Positions 39,798 through 48,410 of a stretch of 64,000 nt of DNA are shown here, piece by piece. Below the pieces are notes generated by a model. The model saw only the letters and a list, made by a program, of their open reading frames with translations, had not been told where the DNA came from and searched no databases. Made by a program: the position numbers and the translations under genes. This DNA comes from Desulfolutivibrio sulfoxidireducens (GTDB lineage: Bacteria > Desulfobacterota > Desulfovibrionia > Desulfovibrionales > Desulfovibrionaceae). The DNA lies in the NCBI RefSeq assembly GCF_013376475.1, contig NZ_CP045508.1, forward strand, positions 1,361,501 through 1,425,500, given 5' to 3'. Positions within the stretch are counted from its first letter, which is position 1, and each line of letters opens with the position of its first letter.

Positions 39798-41210
39798 TCA
39801 GTCCAGGCGATAGACCGTTTCCGGGGTCCCCAGGGCCATGCGGTCGGCCCACTGAGCCCCCTGCATGACCGAATGGTCCATGTTGCCCACCTCGTACTTG
39901 AAGCCCCCGAAGCGCCCCCGGGAAAAGACGTCCATGGCCTCCAGGGCCGGCTGGATCACGGCCAGGGCCGCGTCGCGCTCCAGGCAGGGGATGGGGTAGG
40001 CGTAGTCCAGGCGGGCCTCCCAGGTGGACACCACCCGGGACGTCTCGCCGGGGTCGAGCAGGCTGGAGGCGGTCAGGCCGGCCACGGCCCGGTCCAGATG
40101 GCTGGCCTGGTCCTCGGGTTTGTGCCCGGAAAAGGACACCTCGGTCATGAGCGCCCGGTGGCGGGGGACCATGCCGTCGGGATCGGGGGTGTTTTTTGGG
40201 GAATAGTTGTGGAAGTTGGTGACCCGGTAGAAGGGGCAGTCGGCCTCGGGGAAATACATCCAGCATTTGGGGTCCGGACGATGTCCGGCCACGCCGATGC
40301 CGGCGATGAGCGCGCCGTTGTGCTTGAGCCTGGCGGCCGCGTCGCGGACGGCGTCGGGCATGCGCCCGGCCACGTCCAGGACGAAGCGGTCCAGGGGCAT
40401 GGTGGTGAGAAGCCTCTCGTAGCCGATGTCCTGGCCGTCGGCGGTGGTCGCGGTCTTTTTTACGGGGTCCACGGCCACGGTCTCCCGGCCCAGAAACACC
40501 CGGTCGGCGAAACGCGCGGCCAGGCGGCGGTAGATCTCCCCGGTGCCGCCGAAAAGGGGGAAGGTAAACGTCCGGTTGGGACCCCAGGACACGTCGTCCT
40601 GGCCAAGAATGATGTTCTTGAGCACCCGGGCCACGTCCACCACGCTGACCCGCTCGCCGATCCAGCGGTGGGACATGGACTCGGGCGGATGGGCCCAGAC
40701 CTTGAAATTATAGGGCAGCATGAACAGCCGGGCGATGCCCGGACCGAACGCGGCGTCGATCCATTCCCGGAAATGGGCCGGGGGGCGTTTCCCGTTGGAC
40801 CCGTTGCCGGTAACGTCCAAAAGGCCCTGAACGCACTCCCAGACGAGTCCGGGGGGCAGGCGGCGGATGTTGTTCTGGAAGGGATAGGGCACCCAGGTCT
40901 GGGCCATGCGGATCCAGGCCTGGCGCTGATGGCGCAGGACCTCGTCGCCCAGGAGATCGGCAAGCATCCGGTCGAAGCGCTCGAAATGGGAAAAGACCAC
41001 ATGGCCGCCCAGGTCCCAGGTAAATCCCGCCGTGTCGGTGAAGCTGGCCGAGAGTCCGCCCACGTGGGGGTTGCGCTCAAGGACGGCGAAGTCGTTTTGG
41101 CCCAGTTCGCGCAGCCTGTCGGCCGCGCCCAGACCCGTTGGACCGGCCCCGATGATCAGGTATTTGACGCGCACGGTGTGCTCCACAAGAGGTTTTCGTG
41201 GAATATTCAA
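39798..41210 (-). CDS. FAD-dependent oxidoreductase, protoporphyrinogen-oxidase/UDP-galactopyranose-mutase-like
   Basis: A 470-residue protein. The N-terminal dinucleotide fold VKYLIIGAGPTGLGAADRLR ends with the ribose-binding Glu in AVLERNPHVGGLS. WDLGGHVVFSHFERFD and the later GIGVAGHRP follow the NAD-binding_8/amino-oxidase group; the C-terminal part (RGRFGGFKYEVGNMDHSV) resembles enzymes that handle sugar nucleotides or polyprenyl substrates. The exact reaction is not evident. Confidence 0.75.
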   Translation of the reverse strand: MNIPRKPLVEHTVRVKYLIIGAGPTGLGAADRLRELGQNDFAVLERNPHVGGLSASFTDTAGFTWDLGGHVVFSHFERFDRMLADLLGDEVLRHQRQAWIRMAQTWVPYPFQNNIRRLPPGLVWECVQGLLDVTGNGSNGKRPPAHFREWIDAAFGPGIARLFMLPYNFKVWAHPPESMSHRWIGERVSVVDVARVLKNIILGQDDVSWGPNRTFTFPLFGGTGEIYRRLAARFADRVFLGRETVAVDPVKKTATTADGQDIGYERLLTTMPLDRFVLDVAGRMPDAVRDAAARLKHNGALIAGIGVAGHRPDPKCWMYFPEADCPFYRVTNFHNYSPKNTPDPDGMVPRHRALMTEVSFSGHKPEDQASHLDRAVAGLTASSLLDPGETSRVVSTWEARLDYAYPIPCLERDAALAVIQPALEAMDVFSRGRFGGFKYEVGNMDHSVMQGAQWADRMALGTPETVYRLD

Positions 41211-41370
41211 GAAACGTGCCTGAAGGCCGGGAGCGGGGAGGAGGGAAAACGGCGCGAAACGAAAAAAAACCTTTCTCCCCCGGCGGCCCGAAGCCGCCCG
41301 AAGACCGGGCCGCCGCGGGGGGGAACAGGCGTCACGACGGACCGCGCGGGGCGTCGCGACGGGGAAAGAG

Positions 41371-41646
41371 TTACCAGGCGGGACGTCTGGGCTTCGGAGC
41401 GCGGGGCTTGGCCTCGTTGACCTTCAGGCTGCGGCCTTCGTAGTCCTTGCCGTTTAAGGCCTGGATGGCCGCGTCAGCCTCGGCGTCGTCGTCCATCTCC
41501 ACGAAGCCGAAGCCACGCGGCTTGCCGGTTTCCCGGTCGGAGATGAGCTTGACGGAGGACACCGCGCCGTACTGGGCAAACAGGTCGCGAACATTGTCTT
41601 CGGAGGCCCGGAAGGGCAGATTGCCGACGTAAATATTCTTGGACAT
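41371..41646 (-). CDS. RRM-type RNA-binding protein
   Basis: A 91-residue protein. RNP2 is NIYVGNLPF and RNP1 is KPRGFGFVEM, followed by a short Arg/Pro-rich tail (PRAPKPRRPAW). This is the small bacterial RRM protein often linked to cold adaptation. I start at ATG 41646 (MSKNIYVGN); an in-frame ATG at 41670 adds 8 residues. The 780 bp upstream are non-coding. Confidence 0.9.
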   Translation of the reverse strand: MSKNIYVGNLPFRASEDNVRDLFAQYGAVSSVKLISDRETGKPRGFGFVEMDDDAEADAAIQALNGKDYEGRSLKVNEAKPRAPKPRRPAW

Positions 41647-42427
41647 GAGCGAGAGACTCCCTTTTCTCAAGGCATTGTCAGTCGTCCAAGCACGAGCGGC
41701 CGGGCGCGGTTTTCCGTCGAAACGGACTTTCCGCGGCCTGGCGGCTTCTCGGACGTCGGGTCTCCGTTTTGTGCGGCGGGTGATACACGCGGCGGGCCGG
41801 CTTCGTTGCCGTGGACTTCTGAAGGATCGGAACGCACGCGAGGCCGGTCAAAGTTCCGCGACCACCGGGAATTCGACACGACTTTGGGCGAACACTGAAC
41901 CCGTAACGGAAATGTTTTTGAGGGGCAAGGGGTTTGTGGCGATTCCTCCCTGAAGAGGCGACATTTTTACGTCTCGCCGTTCTCTGGCGTGGAAACGACG
42001 GCGGACCCGCCTGGGCCGGGAGACGGACATGGCGGTCCGTGCCATGTTCCCGGCCGTCGCATCCCCGGCCGAAGCGGGTGCGCCGCCGCAGTCTCCTCCG
42101 CTTTCCGGGCCTTTTGTGTCGCAAAAAACGTCTTTCCCGGAGGGGGCGTCGTGCGCCGCAACATCCGTCACGGACAAGATCGGACGCGTATCGCGTGCGC
42201 CATGGCGCGCGGCAGCCGCCTTTCGCGACAGGAGAGGGGAAAACGCCATGGCGCGGCACGGTCCGGGACGCGGTTCACGGGTGTTGTGGAATGGGTATGG
42301 GCGGGCCGGTGTTTTTGCCGTAGTGGGATATGATCGCTTGTTTTTTTTCCCAAAACAAGAAATGTTGCCAGAAATATGCGAGAGAAACACACGGCCGAGA
42401 CATGAGCGCGGGCGAGGGGGAGTCGGC
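41647..42427. other. Long intergenic region, no gene supported
   Basis: About 780 bp between the divergent RRM and glycosyltransferase genes. Open frames here have no homology signature, overlap each other on both strands and lack ribosome sites. A T-rich patch at about 42336-42360 is the only compositional outlier. It probably contains both promoters and the 5' leader of the RRM gene. Confidence 0.5.
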
Positions 42428-43438
42428 ATGGCGCTTTACGGGATGAAGCTGGCCTGGGTGGGCGCCCATCCCCTGGACGCGGGGATGCGGGCCGTCGTGC
42501 CGGGAACGGTCGTGGTCCCCCTTCGCGTCTCCCAGATCCTTGGCTTTGACGACGTGATCCGCCTGGCCGGGGGCGTGCCGGACGTGGTGGTCTATTCGGA
42601 CATCTCCGGGCCGCCGCCTTTGGCCGGGATCGAGCGCTTTCCCTGCCTGACGGTGTTTTACTGCGTGGACAGCCACATCCACGGCTGGTATCCGGACTAC
42701 GCCCGGGCCTTTGACCTGTGCGCCGTGAGCCTTCGGGACCACCTGCCGCTTTTCGCCTCCCGCCTGGGCCCGGACCGGGTCCTGTGGCTGCCGCCCTGTC
42801 CCAGGATGCGGGATCGGCCCAGTGCGGCCCCAAAGGTCCACGACCTGATGTTTGTGGGCAAGGTCGACCCCGAGGTGACGCCTGGCCGGCACGCCTTTCT
42901 GGCCGAGGTGAAAAAACGCGTCCCGGGGCTTCGCGTCACCCGGGGCAACTACCGGGAGCTGTTCCCCACGGCCCGGCTGGTGCTCAACGTGGCCGAGCGC
43001 GGGGACCTCAATTTCCGGGTGTTCGAGGCCCTGGCCTGCGGCGCGTGCCTGCTCACCCCCCGGGTGGGGCACGGCCAGGACGAACTTTTCACCAACGGCG
43101 TGCATCTTTTCACCTACCCCCCCATGGACCCGGAGGCCGTGGCCGTCCTGGTCCGGGAGCTTCTGTCCGACGAGGCGCGCCGGGATCGCGTGGCCGCCGC
43201 CGGAGCGGCCCTGGTCCAGGCCAGGCACCGTCCCGAACACCGGGCCGCCGAACTGGTCGCGTTTCTCGCGGACCATCGGCCCTTCGAGCGTCTGGTCGCG
43301 GCCCGTCTGAAATATGCGGACCCGCTTTTCACGCGGCTTTTGCGTCCCCTGTACCTGCACTGGGCCGAGGCCCTGCGGCCGTCGCCCGTGGCCGAGGCCT
43401 TCTTGGCCATGGCCCGCCGGACGGCGGCGGTATCGTGA
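42428..43438 (+). CDS. Glycosyltransferase-like protein (family-1 type)
   Basis: A 336-residue protein. FPCLTVFYCVDSHIHGWYPD in the N-terminal half and FRVFEALACGACLLTPRVGH in the C-terminal half, followed by a GHGQDELFTNGVHLFTY segment, match the Glyco_trans_1_2/DUF3880-type proteins, where the last Glu-containing loop binds the nucleotide sugar. GGGGGAG lies 5 bp before ATG 42428. First gene of a three-gene cluster with ATP-grasp and radical SAM proteins. Confidence 0.75.
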   Translation: MALYGMKLAWVGAHPLDAGMRAVVPGTVVVPLRVSQILGFDDVIRLAGGVPDVVVYSDISGPPPLAGIERFPCLTVFYCVDSHIHGWYPDYARAFDLCAVSLRDHLPLFASRLGPDRVLWLPPCPRMRDRPSAAPKVHDLMFVGKVDPEVTPGRHAFLAEVKKRVPGLRVTRGNYRELFPTARLVLNVAERGDLNFRVFEALACGACLLTPRVGHGQDELFTNGVHLFTYPPMDPEAVAVLVRELLSDEARRDRVAAAGAALVQARHRPEHRAAELVAFLADHRPFERLVAARLKYADPLFTRLLRPLYLHWAEALRPSPVAEAFLAMARRTAAVS

Positions 43439-43511
43439 CATGGCTGGCCGGGAAGGATAAAATGAAAAAGATCCGATGGGTCAAAGCACGGCGAACCCGG
43501 GGAGACGGGGT

Positions 43512-44912
43512 ATGACTCCCGACGAAGAAGGCCTTTTCCCTTTCGATCTGGTCCTCGACCCGAATACCCATTATTTTCTTTTCATCGGCGAGGCCCGCTA
43601 CGATCCCCTCAATCCGTTCATGCGCGAGGCCCTGGAGCGCCGGACCGGGCGACGCATGGACTACGTGGCCGTCATCCCCGACGTCTCCGGGTGCCGTTTG
43701 CCCCGCAACACCCTGGTGGTCAATCCCGCGGCCAAGAATCTGCTCGCGCGCACCGGGATGGTGATCAAAAGCCCCATGACGGCCAGGGAATTCGCCGCGG
43801 CCGCCTCGGCCTCGGCCACCGTGCGCGAACTGGCCCGGACATTGGCCCGCGACCAGGGCGAGGTCTTCGTCCATGTGGCCGAATCCGTTCCGGAACTGAC
43901 GCTTCGCCGCATGCCCGGCCTGCGCCTTATCGGCCCGGACGGCGAGGTGGCGGCCATGTGGAACAACCGCCTCTTCCAACTGCGCATGCTCAGGGATCTG
44001 GTGCCCCAGATCGAGCATCGCCATTGCCGATCCCTTGAGGAAACCGCGGAGGCCGTAAGGGACCTGTTGCCGAAGTGGCCGCACGGCGTGCGCGTCTTGA
44101 AGGAATCGGCCGGCGAGGAGGAGCGGTATTTCGTGGCCAAGAGCCCGTCGGACATGGCCCTGACGCATCCCGGCGTGGACTGCCCGGCGTTTTTGTACCG
44201 TCACGTCCCCCATGAGCACGCCCCCACGGTCCTTGGCGTGACCGCCGGGGAGAACGATGTGTTCATCGCGGCCGTGGCCGACCGCCAGATGGAGCGGGGC
44301 GTCTTGTGGGGCGCGTCCTATCCCTCGGTGCTTCCGGAGCACATCGTGACCGAGGTGCGCGAACACGCCCGCATGGCCGGCAAGGTCCTGGGCGGCAGTG
44401 GCTACCGGGGGGTGTTCGGCTGCGATTTCATCGTGGACAAGGACGGCGCGGTGCATTTCGTGGAGATAAACGCCCGCAAGCACGGCGCGGCCCTGGAGAT
44501 GTGCTGCACGCTGGAGAGCGCCCTGCCGACCGGAGCGCCCACCCTGGCCGATCTGGAACTGTGCGCCGTTTTCGAGAACCGGCTGCCTGAAAACGCCGTG
44601 GAACTGACCAGGGCCCTGGAGGGGCTTTTTTGGAGGACCCGCAACGTACGAGCCCCCCGGGACATGGTGGCCGAGGACGGCCCGGAGCGCCCAAAGGACG
44701 TGCGGGCGCTGTTCCGGCACGTCCTGTCGCGCGGGGCCGGCCACGGCATGATCATCCTGGAGCCGCCGGGCCGGGCCTGTCTGATCGGCAAGGGGGGCCT
44801 GCTCGGCCGGGTGGTGGCCGTGGCCGGGGACCCCGCCTACCTGGCCGAGGATATCGAGATCGGCCGTCGGATTCTGTTGTCCTCGTGCCAGGATGCGCCC
44901 GCCAATGGGTAA
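43512..44912 (+). CDS. ATP-grasp domain protein
   Basis: A 466-residue protein. The ATP-grasp core is seen in RVLKESAGEEERYFVAKSPS and GYRGVFGCDFIVDKDGAVHF plus VEINARKHG (metal-binding Glu/Asn). The N-terminal half (YFLFIGEARYDPLNPF) probably binds substrate. Such enzymes ligate a carboxylate to an amine or thiol. The start is ATG 43512, and the end overlaps the radical SAM gene. The product of the cluster is unknown. Confidence 0.75.
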   Translation: MTPDEEGLFPFDLVLDPNTHYFLFIGEARYDPLNPFMREALERRTGRRMDYVAVIPDVSGCRLPRNTLVVNPAAKNLLARTGMVIKSPMTAREFAAAASASATVRELARTLARDQGEVFVHVAESVPELTLRRMPGLRLIGPDGEVAAMWNNRLFQLRMLRDLVPQIEHRHCRSLEETAEAVRDLLPKWPHGVRVLKESAGEEERYFVAKSPSDMALTHPGVDCPAFLYRHVPHEHAPTVLGVTAGENDVFIAAVADRQMERGVLWGASYPSVLPEHIVTEVREHARMAGKVLGGSGYRGVFGCDFIVDKDGAVHFVEINARKHGAALEMCCTLESALPTGAPTLADLELCAVFENRLPENAVELTRALEGLFWRTRNVRAPRDMVAEDGPERPKDVRALFRHVLSRGAGHGMIILEPPGRACLIGKGGLLGRVVAVAGDPAYLAEDIEIGRRILLSSCQDAPANG

Positions 44913-46479
44913 CGCCGCGAGAAACATCCTGCTGGTCAATCCGGCCCTGCCGCGTTCCTTTTGGAGTTTCCAGGAGATCATGCGGGTGACGGGGAAAAAG
45001 GCCCTTTTGCCCTCCCTGGGACTTTTGACCGTGGCCGCGCTTCTGCCCGTATCCTGGACGGCGCGCCTGTGCGACTGCAACGTGCGCCCGGTCTCCGAAG
45101 AGGACCTGGAATGGGCCGACGTGGTCATGATCTCGGCCATGCTGGTGCAGCGCGACGGCCTGTTCGAGTGCGCCCAAAGGGCCAAACGCCTGGGCAAGAT
45201 CGTGGTCGCCGGCGGTCCCTACGTCACCTCCGCATCGCGGGAGGTCCAGGACGCCGGGTGCGATTTCGTGGTCGTCGGGGAGGGGGAATACACCATCCCC
45301 CTTCTGGTCCGGGCCATCGAGGAGGGCCGTCCGGGCGGGATCCTTTCCGTGGAGGAAAAGACCTCCATGGACCATGTGCCGCTTCCCCGCTTCGATCTCG
45401 TGGACCCCGGGGTCTACGACGCCATGCCCGTGCAGACCTCGCGCGGCTGTCCGTTCGCCTGCGAGTTTTGCGACGTGATCAACCTCTTTGGCCGGGTGCC
45501 CCGCTACAAGTCCGTTTCGCGGGTGTTGGCCGAGTTGTCGGCCATCTTCGACACCGGATACCGGGGGGCGGTCTTTATCACCGACGACAATTTCATCGGC
45601 AACCCCCGTCGGGCCGAGGAACTGTTGCGGGGGCTCATTCCCTGGAACAGGGAGCGCGGCGAGCCGTTTTGGTACATCACCCAGGCCTCGGTGAACCTGG
45701 GGAGCAGCCCGGAACTGATCGATCTCATGACCGGGGCCAATTTCGGCTACGTGTTCGTGGGCATCGAATCCCCGGACGTGGACGTTCTGGCCGGGACGCA
45801 CAAGTACCAGAACATCCGCCATCCCCTTCTGGAGTCCATCCGGGCCATCGGTTCCGGGGGGTTGACGGTCATCGGCAGTTTCATCCTGGGCTTCGACAAC
45901 GAGGAAAAGGGCGCGGGCGGGCGCATCGTGGCCTTTGCCGAGGCGGCGGGCATCCCCCTGGTCATGGTCAACACCCTGCAGGCCGTGCCCCAGACCGAGT
46001 TATGGCGACGGCTGCGCGACGAGGGCCGGCTGGTGGACGCCGACGTGGGGGACATGGCCACGGGGGTCATGAATTTCGTGCCCACAAGGCCGGTCAAGGA
46101 CATCCTGACCGAGCAGATCGCGGCCTGGGACAGCCTCTACGACGTGTCCCGGCACATGGACCGGGTCTTGCGCGGCATCCTTGCGATGCGGCCCACGCGT
46201 TCGGCCTCGGGGGCCGGGGAAAAGGCCGCGTCGCTGAAAAGAAAGTCGTCGCATGGCGTACGTTCGAACCCGGCCGCGGAACTGCGGCTTCTGGCCAGAC
46301 TCGTGTGGCGGTTCGGGATCGCCTCCCGGCACCGGGGGCAGTTCTGGCGGCAGTTTTTCCTCGTGGCCCGCCGGAATCCCTCGCGCTGGCGTCGATACCT
46401 GACCCTTCTGGTCATGGGCGACGACATCTTGTCGTTCACGGCGGTCATCCGTGAGCGGGCCGCGCCGTCGCTACGGTGA
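44893..46479 (+). CDS. B12-binding-domain radical SAM protein
   Basis: A 528-residue protein. The N-terminal cobalamin-binding-type Rossmann domain (about 10-140, VVAGGPYVTSASREVQDAGC, VVGEGE) is followed by the radical SAM motif QTSRGCPFACEFCDV (C-x3-C-x2-C, 4Fe-4S) and a TIM-barrel with FITDDNFIGNPRRAEELL and GYVFVGIESPDVD. A C-terminal helical part resembles DUF4070. Members do methylations or other radical chemistry. It overlaps the ATP-grasp gene by 20 bp (8 bp if it starts at ATG 44905). Confidence 0.88.
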   Translation: MRPPMGNAARNILLVNPALPRSFWSFQEIMRVTGKKALLPSLGLLTVAALLPVSWTARLCDCNVRPVSEEDLEWADVVMISAMLVQRDGLFECAQRAKRLGKIVVAGGPYVTSASREVQDAGCDFVVVGEGEYTIPLLVRAIEEGRPGGILSVEEKTSMDHVPLPRFDLVDPGVYDAMPVQTSRGCPFACEFCDVINLFGRVPRYKSVSRVLAELSAIFDTGYRGAVFITDDNFIGNPRRAEELLRGLIPWNRERGEPFWYITQASVNLGSSPELIDLMTGANFGYVFVGIESPDVDVLAGTHKYQNIRHPLLESIRAIGSGGLTVIGSFILGFDNEEKGAGGRIVAFAEAAGIPLVMVNTLQAVPQTELWRRLRDEGRLVDADVGDMATGVMNFVPTRPVKDILTEQIAAWDSLYDVSRHMDRVLRGILAMRPTRSASGAGEKAASLKRKSSHGVRSNPAAELRLLARLVWRFGIASRHRGQFWRQFFLVARRNPSRWRRYLTLLVMGDDILSFTAVIRERAAPSLR

Positions 46480-46517
46480 TCCCGGTCCGTAGTCCCGCCG
46501 TGATGGCGGAGCCGGGC

Positions 46518-47282
46518 CTACTTGTCGCCGCCCAGGATGCCGCCCAGAAGCGAGCCGCCGATCCCGGCCACCCCGGTTTTTTCCTCTCTTTTGGCGTACT
46601 TGGCCGAGTGGATGCGGTCGGCCAGGCGGGAGAAGGGCAGGCTTTGCAGGTAGACCCGCCCGGGACCGGTCATGGAGGCCAGAAACATGCCCTCGCCGCC
46701 GAACAGCGCGTTGGTGAACCCGCCCACGAACCCGATGTCGTAGTCCACGGACTCCTCGAACCCGGCCAGGCAGCCGGTGTCCACGCGAAGCGTCTCCCCG
46801 GCCCGCAGGGTCTTTTCGATGACCGTGCCGCCGGCGTGGATGAAGGCCAGCCCGTCGCCGGAAAGCTTTTGCAGGATGAATCCCTCGCCCCCGAAAAGGC
46901 CCGCGCCCAGGCGTTTGGTGAAGGCCACGGCGATGTCCACGCCCACGGCCGAGCACAGGTAGGCGTCCTTCTGGCACAAAAAGGTCCCGCCGTGATCGGC
47001 CAGATCCACGGGCACGATCTTGCCCGGATAGGGCGCGCCGAAGGCGGCCAGGGCCTGGCCCCTTCCCGTGTTCTCGAAGGTGGTGATGAAAAAGCTCTCG
47101 CCCGAGACCATGCGCTTGAGTCCGCTCATGAGCCCGCCGCCGGAGGAGGTGCTCATCTCGATGCCGCCTTCGAGGTAGAGCATGGCCCCGGTCTCTGCGC
47201 GCACGCCCTCGCCCGGGTCCAGGGTGATCTCCACGATCTGCATGTCGTCGCCGAGGATGCGGTAGTCGATGACGTCGGCCAT
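46518..47282 (-). CDS. TIGR00266/AIM24-like family protein
   Basis: A 254-residue all-beta protein. QIVEITLDPGEGVRAETGAM, then GGGLMSGLKRMVSGESFFIT and a later GAGLFGGEGFILQKLSGDG fit the TIGR00266 (AIM24) group. It ends with a glycine-rich tail (GIGGSLLGGILGGDK). The function is not established in bacteria. Confidence 0.9.
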   Translation of the reverse strand: MADVIDYRILGDDMQIVEITLDPGEGVRAETGAMLYLEGGIEMSTSSGGGLMSGLKRMVSGESFFITTFENTGRGQALAAFGAPYPGKIVPVDLADHGGTFLCQKDAYLCSAVGVDIAVAFTKRLGAGLFGGEGFILQKLSGDGLAFIHAGGTVIEKTLRAGETLRVDTGCLAGFEESVDYDIGFVGGFTNALFGGEGMFLASMTGPGRVYLQSLPFSRLADRIHSAKYAKREEKTGVAGIGGSLLGGILGGDK

Positions 47283-47309
47283 GGGGGTGTCCTTTTTCGC
47301 GTGTGGTTG

Positions 47310-48134
47310 TCAGCCGGGTGGTGGGTTATTTTTGGAGTGCTCAAACATGGCCGCCGTGATTTCCGGGCTGCTCGGCCAGTGGCCGAGGCGTTGCCCGGCG
47401 TGGGTCGCATAGGCGTCCAGATGGTCGGGATCGGGCTGCACCACCTTGCCGTCCTTTAGGAACAGCAACCCGGCTTTTTCCGTGGGCATCCGTGCGATAA
47501 AGGCCTCGGCCTCGTCAAGGACCGCCCGCAGTCGGGCGTAGAAGGCCTTCGGATCAATCGGCGCCGACGTCGGCACACTTTGAAGCTCTTCCGTCCGATA
47601 GTTGGACGTGCGGCGGATTTCGGCGATCAAGCCTTCGGGGGTGAAGCCGGGGGCCTTTTCGACGGCTGCCCAGACAACCGCCCCCAGAGGCAAGACCCGG
47701 TCGTGGATGGTGAGCAGATCGACAAGATCGGCCGGTTTTCTGCGCCCGACCGCCGCCATGACCTTGTTGGCGGCGAGATCGACGGGGTGCAGGACATAGC
47801 CGAAAAGCTCGTCTTTCACCGTCGGGAAAAATCTGAAGTCGCTGTCGACAACCCATTCAAGGCGTGTCGCCTCGTTGGCGTCGCGAACTTCCGCCGTATA
47901 CATCATGGGCGCGCGCCGAAGCCAAGCCACCCGCAGACCCGCCGCCTCCAAGGCCTTGGCGTCTTCAGCCGCCGCGAAGGCGACCCGTTCCTCGCGATCA
48001 TGGAAAATATCGATATCGCCCGAGTCTCGAAGAAGATTGAGATTCAGGGGAGTGCTTCCCGCGACGTAACTCTCCGGGTCACGATGCGCGGCAAGAAGAC
48101 GCAGGATTTTCGATTGAAGTTCAGACAGCGCCAT
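47310..48134 (-). CDS. Nucleotidyltransferase-like protein (AbiEii/AbiGii toxin-type)
   Basis: A 274-residue protein. YVAGSTPLNLNLLRDSGDID followed by IFHD gives the GS...DxD nucleotidyltransferase centre; VDLAANKVMAAVGRRKPADL and VDLLTIHD is the second conserved block of AbiEii-type proteins. I start at ATG 48134, overlapping the upstream small gene by 14 bp; a longer frame to 48218 is not needed. The context suggests a toxin with a small partner, but the neighbour is not a classical AbiEi. Confidence 0.72.
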   Translation of the reverse strand: MALSELQSKILRLLAAHRDPESYVAGSTPLNLNLLRDSGDIDIFHDREERVAFAAAEDAKALEAAGLRVAWLRRAPMMYTAEVRDANEATRLEWVVDSDFRFFPTVKDELFGYVLHPVDLAANKVMAAVGRRKPADLVDLLTIHDRVLPLGAVVWAAVEKAPGFTPEGLIAEIRRTSNYRTEELQSVPTSAPIDPKAFYARLRAVLDEAEAFIARMPTEKAGLLFLKDGKVVQPDPDHLDAYATHAGQRLGHWPSSPEITAAMFEHSKNNPPPG

Positions 48135-48372
48135 GACAGGCCTTTTCGATCTGTTCGGCCAGGCGGCGGGCGGCAAGGTCGCCCTCGACGCGAAGGCTTC
48201 GGGTGATGGCCAGAGCATCCGCCGGGGTGGGCGATTTCAGTTCGCGCACGTTCCAAAGCGCCCGCGTCCCGAACCTCTCAAAGGCGCGGCGGTAGAGGGT
48301 CGTAAAATCTTCCGGCTTTCCCGGCTGCGTGCTCATGGCGGCCATTGTATCACGGTCAATCATTTTGTCCAC
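48121..48372 (-). CDS. Small partner of the nucleotidyltransferase, possible antitoxin
   Basis: An up to 83-residue protein; ATG 48345 or 48336 may be the true start. FTTLYRRAFERFGTRALWNV, then TPADALAITRSLRVEGDLAA is an all-helical pattern often seen before such nucleotidyltransferases. It overlaps the toxin-like gene by 14 bp, indicating coupling. Role inferred from position only. Confidence 0.5.
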   Translation of the reverse strand: MDKMIDRDTMAAMSTQPGKPEDFTTLYRRAFERFGTRALWNVRELKSPTPADALAITRSLRVEGDLAARRLAEQIEKACHGAV

Positions 48373-48410
48373 GCGGTATGGACAGTCATCACAAACAGAA
48401 GTGCAGCCCT

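Noticed and set aside
39780-41420. A 546-codon plus-strand ORF
   Set aside because: Antisense to the FAD-dependent oxidoreductase with intact GAGPTGLG fold; His/Gly/Val-rich shadow composition.
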